A program made the position numbers and the translations under genes. Positions 50,840 through 59,255 of a stretch of 64,000 nt of DNA are shown piece by piece. The stretch's first letter is position 1. Each line of letters starts with the position of its first letter. Under the pieces are notes generated by a model. The model did no database searches. It saw only the letters and a program-made list of their open reading frames with translations, and had not been told where the DNA came from. The stretch comes from an uncultured Oscillospiraceae bacterium (GTDB lineage Bacteria; Bacillota; Clostridia; Oscillospirales; Acutalibacteraceae): contig URKX01000001.1 in NCBI GenBank assembly GCA_900548545.1, positions 1-64,000 of the forward strand, given 5' to 3'.

Positions 50840-52249
50840 ATGAAAGCTACCGAAAAAACCATGGATACCATCGTCAATCTCTGCAAGACCCGGGGTTTTA
50901 TCTTCCCCGGCAGCGAGATCTACGGCGGCCTTTCCAACTCTTGGGACTACGGCCCCTTGGGCGTGGAATTTAAAAACAACGTGAAAAAAGCCTGGTGGAA
51001 GAAGTTCGTCCAGGAATCCCCCTACAATGTGGGCGTGGACGCCGCCATTTTGATGAACCCCCAGGTGTGGGTGGCCACCGGCCATGTGGGCGGCTTCTCC
51101 GACCCCCTCATGGACTGCAAGGACTGCAAGACCCGCCACCGCGCCGACAAGCTCATTGAGGATTTCACCGGCGAGTCCGCCGACGGCTGGGACAACCAGA
51201 AAATGACCGGCTTCATCCAGGAAAACCACATCAAGTGCCCCAACTGCGGCAGCGAGAACTTTACTGAGATCCGCCAGTTCAACCTGATGTTCAAAACCTT
51301 CCAGGGCGTTACCGAAGATGCCAAAAACGAGATCTACCTGCGCCCCGAAACTGCCCAGGGCATCTTTGTCAACTTCCCCAGCGTGCAGCGCACCACCCGG
51401 AAGAAGCTGCCCTTTGGCATTGCCCAGGTGGGCAAGAGCTTTAGAAACGAGATCACCCCCGGCAACTTCACCTTCCGCACCCGGGAGTTCGAGCAGATGG
51501 AGCTGGAGTTCTTCTGCAAGCCCGACACCGACCTGGAGTGGTTTGCCTATTGGAAGGAGTTCTGCCGCAACTGGCTTTATAGCCTGGGCATGACGGAAGA
51601 AAACCTGCGCTTTAGGGACCACCGCCCCGAGGAGCTGTCCTTCTACTCCAAGGCCACCACCGACGTGGAATACCTGTTCCCCTTTGGCTGGGGCGAGCTG
51701 TGGGGCATTGCCGACCGCACCGATTACGACCTGAAGCGCCATCAGGAGCATTCCGGCAAAGACCTGACCTACTTCGACCAGGAAACCAACGAGCACTACG
51801 TCCCCTATGTGGTGGAGCCTTCCCTGGGCGCCGACCGCATGGCCCTAGCCTTCCTGTGCGACGCCTACGACGAGGAAGTGGTGGGCCAGGACAAGAACGG
51901 CAAGGACGACGTCCGTGTGGTGCTGCGGCTCCATCCCGCCCTGGCGCCCTTCAAGGCCGCGGTGCTGCCCCTGTCCAAAAAGCTGGGGCCCAAGGCCCAG
52001 GAAGTCCATCAGATGCTGTCCAAGTACTTTATGGTGGACTACGACGAGGCCGGCTCCATTGGCAAGCGGTACCGCCGCCAGGACGAGATCGGCACGCCTC
52101 TGTGCGTCACCATCGATTTCGACACCGTGGGCGACGGGGAGAAAGAGCCCGACAACTGCGTCACCATCCGGGACCGGGACACCATGGAACAGGTGCGCCT
52201 GCCCATCGACCAGCTGAAGGCCTACATCGAGGAGAAGATCGCTTTTTAA
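50840..52249 (+). CDS. glyS: Glycyl-tRNA synthetase, single-subunit type
   Basis: A 469-aa class II aminoacyl-tRNA synthetase of the eukaryote/archaeal-like homodimeric type. The start K-T-R-G-F-I-F-P-G-S-E-I-Y-G-G, motif 2 (F-R-N-E-I-T-P) near residue 205 and motif 3 (V-V-E-P-S-L-G-A-D-R) near residue 325 are clear, and a C-terminal anticodon-binding domain follows. The C-P-N-C-G-S pair at about 134 fits a zinc site. I use the ATG at 50840 with AAAGGCGGG. Single gene with terminator. Confidence 0.97.
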   Translation: MKATEKTMDTIVNLCKTRGFIFPGSEIYGGLSNSWDYGPLGVEFKNNVKKAWWKKFVQESPYNVGVDAAILMNPQVWVATGHVGGFSDPLMDCKDCKTRHRADKLIEDFTGESADGWDNQKMTGFIQENHIKCPNCGSENFTEIRQFNLMFKTFQGVTEDAKNEIYLRPETAQGIFVNFPSVQRTTRKKLPFGIAQVGKSFRNEITPGNFTFRTREFEQMELEFFCKPDTDLEWFAYWKEFCRNWLYSLGMTEENLRFRDHRPEELSFYSKATTDVEYLFPFGWGELWGIADRTDYDLKRHQEHSGKDLTYFDQETNEHYVPYVVEPSLGADRMALAFLCDAYDEEVVGQDKNGKDDVRVVLRLHPALAPFKAAVLPLSKKLGPKAQEVHQMLSKYFMVDYDEAGSIGKRYRRQDEIGTPLCVTIDFDTVGDGEKEPDNCVTIRDRDTMEQVRLPIDQLKAYIEEKIAF

Positions 52250-52278
52250 AGGCAAAAGGGAACAACTGTCTTGAAGAA

Positions 52279-52310
52279 GGGCGCGCCGGGATCCCGGCGC
52301 GCCCTTTGGC
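52279..52310. terminator. Terminator after glyS
   Basis: A perfect 26-bp palindrome (52279-52304) rich in GC, followed by only TTT. Stem strength suggests a terminator or 3' stabiliser. Confidence 0.6.
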
Positions 52311-52355
52311 GGTTTCTGGGGCGGCAAGGTTTTCCCGGGTTTGCGGGGAAACCCA

Positions 52356-52384
52356 TTGAACAATGGGATGCTTTGTGCTACAAT
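52356..52384 (+). promoter_or_regulatory. Promoter of the Ser/Tyr-rich membrane protein gene
   Basis: TTGAAC at 52356-52361, 17-base spacer and TACAAT at 52379-52384 with TGC before it. The ATG is 45 bases downstream. Confidence 0.7.
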
Positions 52385-52428
52385 TAACTGATATGAAACG
52401 CGATGATCCCACCAGCAGGAGGAAACAT

Positions 52429-53664
52429 ATGAAAGAAAAACGCCGTTTTGCGGCTTTGCTGGCAGCGGCGGCTTTGGCCGTCAACCTGGCAGCTGTCCCT
52501 GTCCTGGCTACGGAGACTGCTGAACCGGGTTCCCCTTTGACAGGGGTGGTCCAGCCTGATCCCCCGGAGGAGAGCCTGCCCAACCCCGACCCGCCTCCAG
52601 AGCAGTCTTCCAGCAGCCCTTCTTCAGAATCCAGCTCTTCTTCACAGCCCCCGGAAGAGAGTTCCAGCACCCCTTCCTCAGAGTCCAGCGCCTCTTCGGA
52701 GAGCCCCTCTTCGTCAGAGGGCTCTTCTTCCGAGGAGTCTTGGGGGAGCAGCCAGGAGCCGTCCTCGGAAGAGCCGGAAGACCCCAGCAGCTCCTGGGGA
52801 GAGCCTTCGGAGGAACCCTCTGGAACAGAGAGCCAGTGGGAAAGCCAGTCCTCCCAGCAGGACAGCGGCGTGCAGGCGCCCACCTATAACGAGCCGGAAA
52901 CCATTGCCACCCCCAGGCCGGCAGTGGAACGCCCCTCGGTGTCCCTGAATACCGGCAGCTCCTCTTCCCAAGCGGAGGAGGACTCCGGCCCCAATTATGT
53001 CACCTTTGCCATGTTGAACGTCCGGGGCAACTCCATGGCGGCCACCCTGTTTTACAGCGGCTTAGGCTTTATTGCCGTGGGTGTCCTTGGCCTGGTGACG
53101 GTGCTTGTGCTGTATATCCGCGGCCGCCGCCGGTATGCTGCCACGGAGCAGATTTTGGAGGAAATCCACCAGGCGGAGACGCGCCAGCGGCCCGGCCCTG
53201 CAGCGGCTTCCCAAGAGTTTGACCGGCCCGCGGCTCCCATGGCGCCGCCTGCCCCCGCACCCTATGCATCTTCTCCCAACGCTCTGGTGCCGGAAGAGGC
53301 TTCCCTCTACACCGAGGAATTTGCCCTGCCGCCTCAGGACCGGGCCTATGACCCCTATGAGGACGGGGCGTACCAGGAGGAGGACTACGGAGAATCCTAT
53401 GGCCAGTCCTATGGGCAAGACGGCTATTACGACGATTACGAGGACTATGGCCCCTACCAGGAGGAAGGGTACCAGGAGGGCGACGGCTACCAGGAGCCTT
53501 CCTATGAACCCCAGCCCCCCGCCCGGCAGGCAGCGCCCCCGCCGGTGGCCCCCGCGCCCGACTTGGGGGCTACCCGGCAGTTTGACACCGAGGAGATCCT
53601 CCGGGAAGCCCTGCGCTACACCGATGAGGATTACCGGGAGGACAACTACGACAGCTACCAGTAA
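52429..53664 (+). CDS. Type I membrane protein with Ser-rich ectodomain and Tyr-rich cytoplasmic tail
   Basis: A 411-aa protein with no recognised family. Residues 1-27 are a signal peptide (basic start, Ala/Leu core, likely cut after V-L-A). Residues 28-185 are a low-complexity Ser/Glu/Pro stretch of the kind used as cell-wall-spanning spacers. A single membrane helix lies at about 206-230, followed by R-G-R-R-R (stop-transfer). The cytoplasmic tail (232-411) is Pro/Ala-rich and then Tyr/Gln/Gly/Glu/Asp-rich, with many Y-G, Y-Q and D-Y pairs between 310 and 370. A CAGGAGGA site precedes the ATG. It stands alone. Function is unknown; scaffold, surface sensor or phosphotyrosine target are possibilities. 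Confidence 0.8.
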   Translation: MKEKRRFAALLAAAALAVNLAAVPVLATETAEPGSPLTGVVQPDPPEESLPNPDPPPEQSSSSPSSESSSSSQPPEESSSTPSSESSASSESPSSSEGSSSEESWGSSQEPSSEEPEDPSSSWGEPSEEPSGTESQWESQSSQQDSGVQAPTYNEPETIATPRPAVERPSVSLNTGSSSSQAEEDSGPNYVTFAMLNVRGNSMAATLFYSGLGFIAVGVLGLVTVLVLYIRGRRRYAATEQILEEIHQAETRQRPGPAAASQEFDRPAAPMAPPAPAPYASSPNALVPEEASLYTEEFALPPQDRAYDPYEDGAYQEEDYGESYGQSYGQDGYYDDYEDYGPYQEEGYQEGDGYQEPSYEPQPPARQAAPPPVAPAPDLGATRQFDTEEILREALRYTDEDYREDNYDSYQ

Positions 53665-53735
53665 CTGGTGAGCAAGGGACCGCCGAAAACCCGTCAAGAA
53701 CAGCGTTGGCTGTGCCCAGCAAAGCAGGACAGCGA

Positions 53736-53772
53736 AGAGGGTCTGTTGCAAATGCAGCAGACCCTCTTTTTT
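53736..53772 (+). terminator. Terminator after the Ser/Tyr-rich gene
   Basis: AGAGGGTCTGTTGC pairs with GCAGCAGACCCTCT (one wobble), loop AAAT, followed by TTTTTT. It lies between convergent genes and may work both ways. Confidence 0.85.
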
Positions 53773-53794
53773 GCGCGCAAACGCGGGAAATGGG

Positions 53795-55633
53795 TTATGT
53801 GTTGAACACGGTTTCCGCGCTTTCCGTTTCAAACTGTTTGTTGTACAGGTCGGCGTAGTAGCCGCCCAGGGCCATCAGTTCCTGGTGGGTGCCCCGCTCG
53901 ATGATCTTCCCGGCCCGGACCACCAGGATCAAGTCCGCTTTGCGGATGGTGGACAGCCGGTGGGCAATGAGGAAGGAGGTCCGCCCGGTGAGCAGGGTGG
54001 AGATGGCCTCCTGGACCAGGGCCTCGGTCTTGGTGTCGATGGAGGAGGTAGCTTCGTCCAGCACGAAGATCCGGGGGTTTGCCAGGATGGCCCGGGCAAA
54101 GGAGATCAGCTGCTTTTCACCGGTGGACAGCTGGCCGCCGCCTTCTCCCACGTCGCTGTCGTAGCCGTGCTCCATGTGGGTGATAAAGTCGTGGGCGTTG
54201 ACCATTTTGGCTGCCTCCACCACCTCTTCGTCGGTGGCGTCCAGCCTGCCGTAGCGGATGTTCTCCTTCACCGAGCCGGAGAACAGGTGGGGCGTTTGCA
54301 GCACATAGCCGATGTTCGAGTGGAGCCAAAGCTGGCTGCGCTCCCGGTAGTCCTTGCCGTCAATGAGGATGCGGCCCTCTGTGGGCTCGAAGAACCGGCA
54401 GCAGAGGTTCACCAGGGTGGATTTCCCCGCGCCGGTTTCCCCCACGATGGCCACGGTGGTGCCTGCGGGCACGTCCAGGTTGAAGTGTTCCAGCACGTTT
54501 TCCGTGCCGTCGGGGTAGCGGAAGGTCACGTCGTCAAAGGTGATGTGGCCCACAAGGGGTTCCCAGTTCTCCCGTTTGGGGTCGAAAGCTGTGCCGTATT
54601 GGGCGATGACCTCCGGGGTGTCGGTGATTTCCGGCTGCAACTCCAGCAGGGCGGACACCCGCTCAATGTTGGCCTGGGTGGCGATGAAGTTGGAGATGGT
54701 CCGGGCCAGGGTCTGCACGGGGTCGGCAATGCCCAGGGCGAAGTTTATGAAGATGGTCAATTCGCCGATGCCAATGGCGCCCCACAGCACCATGTTGCCG
54801 CCGCCGGTGATGACAAAGGCCACGGCCAGGGCGGTCAAAAAGCCGATGATGGGCACATACACCGCGTTTAAGAGCACCGCCCGCACGGTGGTGTTCTTCA
54901 TCCGGGAGGTGACCTCCTGGAAAGCGGCCGTGTTCTTGTCCTCAATCACCAGGGTCTTGGAGGTCTTGGCGCCGGAGATGCCCTCGTTGTAGTGGCGGGT
55001 GATCTCGGCGTTGATCCGCCGGGCCTGGCGGTTGATCTTCAAGATCCGTTTTTGGAAGTACAGGGTCAGCAGTGCGATGAAGGGCACCACCACAATGACC
55101 AGCAGGGCCAGCTTCCAGTTGATGGAGAGCATCACCGCCATGGAGCCTATAACGTAGGCGGCGCTCCAGAAGATGTCCACCAGGCTCCAGGCAAACACCG
55201 AGCCGATCTTGTTGGTGTCGCTCATCACCCGGGCCATGATGGTGCCCACGGGGTTTACATTGTAATAGGAAAAGGACAGGGTTTGCAGGTGGACAAAGAG
55301 CTTCTTTTTCAAGTCCCGGCCCAGGTACATCTCCACTTTCAGGGCGATGCGGGCAAACACCATGGTAGAGATCATTTGGGCCAGCACCACGCCCAGGTAC
55401 ATCAGCGCGAACCGGGTGATGCCCTGGCTGGTGTGGGGGGTGACAAAGGCGTCCACCGCATAGCCGGAAAGCAGGGGGTAGGCGATGTCGCATCCGGCGC
55501 CCACCAGCATGAAAAAGACCACCACGGCCATCTGTTTGGAATAGGGCTTTAAAAAGGGCAGAAGCTTGCCCCAAACTTTGAGAGAGGCAAACCTGCCTCG
55601 AGGGGTCTGTTGTTCCAGTTGTTCTAAATTCAT
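53795..55633 (-). CDS. ABC exporter half-transporter, consensus-catalytic subunit
   Basis: A 612-aa half-transporter: six membrane helices in the first 330 residues and an ATPase domain. Walker A is G-E-T-G-A-G-K-S near residue 402; Walker B is F-V-L-D-E-A-T-S with the catalytic Glu. The signature is degenerate, L-S-T-G-E instead of LSGGQ. That matches the TM288/BmrD-type partner of a heterodimer. The gene follows its partner by 42 bases on the same strand. Likely a multidrug or lipid exporter; the substrate is unknown. Confidence 0.92.
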   Translation of the reverse strand: MNLEQLEQQTPRGRFASLKVWGKLLPFLKPYSKQMAVVVFFMLVGAGCDIAYPLLSGYAVDAFVTPHTSQGITRFALMYLGVVLAQMISTMVFARIALKVEMYLGRDLKKKLFVHLQTLSFSYYNVNPVGTIMARVMSDTNKIGSVFAWSLVDIFWSAAYVIGSMAVMLSINWKLALLVIVVVPFIALLTLYFQKRILKINRQARRINAEITRHYNEGISGAKTSKTLVIEDKNTAAFQEVTSRMKNTTVRAVLLNAVYVPIIGFLTALAVAFVITGGGNMVLWGAIGIGELTIFINFALGIADPVQTLARTISNFIATQANIERVSALLELQPEITDTPEVIAQYGTAFDPKRENWEPLVGHITFDDVTFRYPDGTENVLEHFNLDVPAGTTVAIVGETGAGKSTLVNLCCRFFEPTEGRILIDGKDYRERSQLWLHSNIGYVLQTPHLFSGSVKENIRYGRLDATDEEVVEAAKMVNAHDFITHMEHGYDSDVGEGGGQLSTGEKQLISFARAILANPRIFVLDEATSSIDTKTEALVQEAISTLLTGRTSFLIAHRLSTIRKADLILVVRAGKIIERGTHQELMALGGYYADLYNKQFETESAETVFNT

Positions 55634-55675
55634 AGGGATACCTCGCTGCGAAATAGGGCCGGGCGGGTCTTGGGC

Positions 55676-57490
55676 TTAAGTGGCCTCCCCGCCGGCGCTC
55701 TGCATATCGTAGATCTTTTTATAGATGCCCTCCTGGGCGATCAGCTCCTGGTGGGTGCCCATCTGGCTCACCCGCCCGTGGTCCAAAACCAAGATCTGGT
55801 CGGCGTTCATCAGGGTGGTGATCCGGTGGGCGATCAAAATGGTGGTGCCCTTCACATTTTTCCGGATGGACTGGCGGATCTTCTGGTCGGTTTCCATGTC
55901 CACGGCGGAGAGGGAGTCGTCAAACACCTTGATGGGGGTGTCCTGCATCAGCATCCGGGCGATGGCCACCCGCTGCTTCTGCCCGCCGGAAATGGTCACG
56001 CCCCGCTCGCCAATGGGGGTGTCGTACCCCTGGGAAAAGTTCACAATGGCGTCGTCGATCACCGCCAGCCGTGCAAAGTGCCGCACGGTTTCCAGGTCGG
56101 TGCGGGCGGCGCCGTCGGCGATGCTCTCTTTAAAGCTCTTGGAGAAGAGGAAGGGCTCCTGCAGCACGATGCCGATGTTTTTCCGCAGGTAGGACAAGTC
56201 CATGTCCCGGATGTCCACCCCGCCGATGGTGATGGTGCCGTTTTCATGGGGCAGCTCGTAGAGCCGGTCCAGCAGGTACATCAAAGTGGATTTCCCCGAG
56301 CCGGTGGCCCCCAAAATGCCAAAGGTGGTGCCCGCCTTGATCACAAAGCTTACGTCGTGGAGCACGCCCCCTTCGCTTTGGCTGTAGCCAAAGTTCACGT
56401 GGTCGAACACAATGTCCCCGTCCATGGGGGGCTGCTGGGGATCAGGGCAGTTTTCCTCCTCTTTGGCGTCCAGGATGTCGAACAGCCGGGTGGAGCTGAT
56501 GGAGGTCTTGCTCAGTTCCGCCAGCAGCCGCCCCAGGTTCCGGGAGGGCCACACCAGCATGGAGTTGTAGGCGGTAAAGGCCAGGAACTCCCCTTCGGTC
56601 AGGGCGCCGCGCTCCACAAAGAACACCCCGGCCACAATGATGACCAGCACTTGGAACCCGGCGAAAAAGTCCCCCAGGCCCCAGTTGAAGCCCATCACTT
56701 TGCCCAGGCGCACCCACAGGTTGGTGAATTCTTCATTTTTTTCGTTAAAGCGGTCGATCTCATAGCGCTCCCGGCCAAAGGCCCGCACCACCCGCACGCC
56801 GGTGAGGTTTTCCTGCACCAGGGCGGTGAGGCGGCCCTCGCTTTCGTCGGCGGCCTGGAACTTCTTCCCGGTGATGACGTAAAAGATCAGGGAGGAGGCC
56901 ATGACCACCGGCACAAAGCAGCACACGATCAGGGAGAGCTCCACGTTCATGGTGAACATCAGCGCCAAAGACACCAAAATCAGCAGCACGGTGCGCACCA
57001 CCTCCATCAGCTGGTCGCTGACAAAGTTGCGCACCAGGTCCACGTCCTGGGTGCAGCGCTGGATGATGTCGCCGGTCTGGTGGGAGTTGTGCCAGGCGTA
57101 GGGCAGGCGCTGGATGTGGTCGAACAGGGTGTCCCGCACCCGGGCCACCGTGCCCTCGCAGGCCCGGGCCAGGTTCATCCGGGAGGAATAGTTGGAAAGC
57201 CCGGCAATGGCCGCAAAGGCCAAGGACACCAAAGCGCAGAGCGCGATGTGCTGCCGCAGGGTTTCGCGGCCGCCCATGGCGTTGATCCAATCTACCAGGA
57301 ACCCGGGCAGGTTAAAGGGGTTGTCGTTGATCACCGAATCCACGGTGACCCGGATCACCTGGGGGGTCATGTAGTTTGCCACCACCGCCAGGATCACCAT
57401 CAAAAACGCCAGGACGAATTTTCCCCGGAACCCTTTGGTAAAGGGGAAAAATCGCAGGATGTTTGATTTTTTTGGGATTTGTTGCTCCAT
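55676..57490 (-). CDS. ABC exporter half-transporter, degenerate-site subunit
   Basis: A 604-aa half-transporter with six membrane helices (about 25-330) and an ATPase domain with Walker A G-A-T-G-S-G-K-S near residue 390. The signature is intact (I-S-G-G-Q), but Walker B reads V-F-D-D-S-L-S, with Asp in place of the catalytic Glu. This is the TM287/BmrC-type pattern and complements the degenerate signature in the next gene, so the two make one heterodimer with one live ATP site. Start at 57490 with GAGGTG. A leader with a terminator hairpin precedes it. Confidence 0.92.
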   Translation of the reverse strand: MEQQIPKKSNILRFFPFTKGFRGKFVLAFLMVILAVVANYMTPQVIRVTVDSVINDNPFNLPGFLVDWINAMGGRETLRQHIALCALVSLAFAAIAGLSNYSSRMNLARACEGTVARVRDTLFDHIQRLPYAWHNSHQTGDIIQRCTQDVDLVRNFVSDQLMEVVRTVLLILVSLALMFTMNVELSLIVCCFVPVVMASSLIFYVITGKKFQAADESEGRLTALVQENLTGVRVVRAFGRERYEIDRFNEKNEEFTNLWVRLGKVMGFNWGLGDFFAGFQVLVIIVAGVFFVERGALTEGEFLAFTAYNSMLVWPSRNLGRLLAELSKTSISSTRLFDILDAKEEENCPDPQQPPMDGDIVFDHVNFGYSQSEGGVLHDVSFVIKAGTTFGILGATGSGKSTLMYLLDRLYELPHENGTITIGGVDIRDMDLSYLRKNIGIVLQEPFLFSKSFKESIADGAARTDLETVRHFARLAVIDDAIVNFSQGYDTPIGERGVTISGGQKQRVAIARMLMQDTPIKVFDDSLSAVDMETDQKIRQSIRKNVKGTTILIAHRITTLMNADQILVLDHGRVSQMGTHQELIAQEGIYKKIYDMQSAGGEAT

Positions 57491-57556
57491 AATACACCTC
57501 ATAGGGGCAAAGCCCCGCACAAAGAACTTTTTGGGCGCTGGGTTTTGGGGGAAAAC

Positions 57557-57595
57557 AAAAAAAGGGCGGCAAGCCCTCGAAAGCTTGCCGCCCTT
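57557..57595 (-). promoter_or_regulatory. Intrinsic terminator inside the ABC exporter leader (putative attenuator)
   Basis: A perfect 13-bp stem (57562-57574 with 57583-57595) followed on the minus strand by TTTTTTTGTTTTC. It lies about 67 bases before the exporter start and about 115 bases after the predicted transcription start. It thus ends transcripts before the coding region unless it is blocked. A conditional attenuator is the natural reading. Confidence 0.6.
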
Positions 57596-57719
57596 CGCAG
57601 GCCCAAAACGCCGGAGAGGGCCCCGGCTTGGTTTCCAAATTCACCAGAAAGGCCCAAAAGCGCTTCCGGCAGCGGGCACGCTTCACGGCGGCGCGCCCTA
57701 TGCAATGACGGTTATTATC

Positions 57720-57748
57720 ACTCTACCACAGCAGCGAGGGGAAGTCAA
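57720..57748 (-). promoter_or_regulatory. Promoter of the ABC exporter operon
   Basis: Minus-strand TTGACT (57748-57743), 17-base spacer and TAGAGT (57725-57720) with TGG before it. The transcript would have a leader of about 220 bases. The 411-bp gap from 57491 to 57901 holds this, the hairpin and the divergent promoter. Confidence 0.55.
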
Positions 57749-57804
57749 CCGGGATTTCCCAGGAAACTGGGAAAATCTTTCGAAAAATGTTTACAATTCA
57801 CGCC

Positions 57805-57833
57805 TTGCAATTCTGAGAAACTGGGTTTATAAT
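57805..57833 (+). promoter_or_regulatory. Promoter of the HlyIII gene
   Basis: TTGCAA at 57805-57810, 17-base spacer and perfect TATAAT at 57828-57833. Confidence 0.75.
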
Positions 57834-57901
57834 GCTTTTATACCTAGTTTTGAAAACCATATAAGGCCGGTTCCAGTTTCATAGAGAAAGGGGATCTCAA
57901 A

Positions 57902-58606
57902 ATGGAATGTACCATGGGCGCGCTGTCTGACCGGCAGCGTAAAAAAAATTTCCAAATGGAAAAGAGGCAGCGCCTGGGCCTGCCCCGCTACACCTTGGGG
58001 GAGGAGATCTTCTCTTCCGTCAGCCACGGGGTATCGGCGCTGTTCGCGGTGGCTGCACTGGTGTTCCTGCTGCTCACCTGCCAAAAAAGCCCCCTGAACC
58101 TGGTCAGCGGAGCGGTGTATGGGGGCACCATGGTGCTGCTGTACACTGTGTCCACCCTGTACCATGCCCTGGGGGTAAACCGGGCGAAAGTGGTGTTCCG
58201 CTCGCTGGACCACTGCACCATCTTCCTGCTGATCGCGGGTACCTACACCCCCATCACCCTGGTGTGTTTGGGCGGCTGGAAGGGCTGGGCCATGTTCGGT
58301 GTGGTGTGGGCTGCCGCAGTGGTGGGGGTTGTGCTCAACGCCATCAGCGTGGAACGTTTTAAAAAAATTTCCATGGCCTGCTACCTGGCCATGGGCTGGG
58401 TGGTGGTGCTGGCCATGGGGGACTTCTACCGGGCCGCCAGCCCCCTGACTTTCTGGTGCCTGCTGGGAGGCGGCATCCTCTACACCTTGGGCGCCGGGCT
58501 GTACGCCGTGGGGAAGAAGATCCCCTATATCCACTCGGTGTTCCACCTGTTCGTGCTGGGTGGCAGCGTGCTGCACACCGTCAGCGTGTGGGGGATCTTG
58601 CGGTAA
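57902..58606 (+). CDS. Hemolysin III / PAQR family membrane protein
   Basis: A 234-aa protein with seven predicted membrane helices. The conserved H-G in S-V-S-H-G near residue 42, the S-T-L-Y-H motif near residue 87, the D-H near residue 102 and the C-terminal H-S-V-F-H-L-F-V-L-G-G-S-V-L-H match the zinc-binding HlyIII/PAQR family. Despite the name, most members are not proven haemolysins. The start at 57902 has AAAGGGG. Single gene with its own promoter and terminator. Confidence 0.93.
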   Translation: MECTMGALSDRQRKKNFQMEKRQRLGLPRYTLGEEIFSSVSHGVSALFAVAALVFLLLTCQKSPLNLVSGAVYGGTMVLLYTVSTLYHALGVNRAKVVFRSLDHCTIFLLIAGTYTPITLVCLGGWKGWAMFGVVWAAAVVGVVLNAISVERFKKISMACYLAMGWVVVLAMGDFYRAASPLTFWCLLGGGILYTLGAGLYAVGKKIPYIHSVFHLFVLGGSVLHTVSVWGILR

Positions 58607-58620
58607 AGCTTCCCCAAAAG

Positions 58621-58652
58621 AAAGGCCGTCCCTGGATCGGGGGCGGCTTTTT
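58621..58652 (+). terminator. Terminator after the HlyIII gene
   Basis: AAAGGCCGTCCC pairs imperfectly with GGGGGCGGCTTT, followed by a run of five T in total. Confidence 0.65.
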
Positions 58653-58763
58653 CCTGTTTTTAGCCTTCAAACAGGGCTTGGGGGGAGGTTTTTGCTGGAA
58701 TGAACCGGTCCCTTTCCGACTATACTGTACCAAGGAATCCCGTCTGGAAAGGAGCGCGCTATC

Positions 58764-59255
58764 ATGCCAAGCATCTATCTCACCCTGGCCGGCCCCCAGC
58801 AGGCCCCTTACCCCAACGGCGGCGACGAGGCCTACTGGATGGGCCAGGTGGCCGGGGCCCTTGTGTCCCATTTGAACCATCGGGGGATCCCCCTGGCTTG
58901 GGGACGCCCGGAAAAGCCGGAGGCGCTTTGGCTGGCCTTGTCCTCCCAGGCGGCGCCCCCGGAGCAGGAGGGCCGGAAAAAAGGCCCCCTGGTGCTGTTC
59001 CAGGAGGGGGACCCCCAAAGCCAGCGGATGGCGGCCTGCCTGGCAGACCACTTGGCACAGGCCTATCCCCAGCCGGAGTTCCTTCTGCTGGAGGGCCGGC
59101 CCCGGATCCCGGAGCTGGAAGGCGCCCCTTGTCCTGGGGCGGCCCTGCGCCTGCTGTACCGGGACAATCCCCAGGACGAGGCATGGATCGTCCGGAACAC
59201 AGGCCCCGTGGGGAAGGCCCTGGCCCAGGGGCTGGAGGAAGCCTGCCGTGGTTGA
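58764..59255 (+). CDS. Degenerate N-acetylmuramoyl-L-alanine amidase-like protein
   Basis: A 163-aa protein resembling the clostridial amidase-3 subgroup: P-S-I-Y-L-T at the start, N-G-G-D-E-A-Y-W-M near residue 18 (in place of NGGSEEYYM), A-L-S-S-Q-A-A-P near residue 59 and L-L-Y-R-D-N-P-Q-D-E-A-W-I near residue 130. The zinc-ligand His of the usual LHSNA motif is Ser here, and the catalytic Glu before Y-x-D-N is missing. It is therefore probably inactive. No signal peptide. AAAGGAG precedes the ATG. The end overlaps the symporter start by 8 bases. Confidence 0.7.
   Translation: MPSIYLTLAGPQQAPYPNGGDEAYWMGQVAGALVSHLNHRGIPLAWGRPEKPEALWLALSSQAAPPEQEGRKKGPLVLFQEGDPQSQRMAACLADHLAQAYPQPEFLLLEGRPRIPELEGAPCPGAALRLLYRDNPQDEAWIVRNTGPVGKALAQGLEEACRG

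Noticed and set aside
55670..57466. A 598-aa plus-strand frame over the ABC transporter gene
   Set aside because: Low-complexity His/Gly/Gln sequence antisense to a clear ABC transporter; no ribosome binding site.
57499..57705. A 68-aa minus-strand ORF in the ABC leader as a real gene
   Set aside because: TTG start without a ribosome binding site, and it spans the terminator hairpin. A shorter leader peptide from 57686 remains only a hypothesis.
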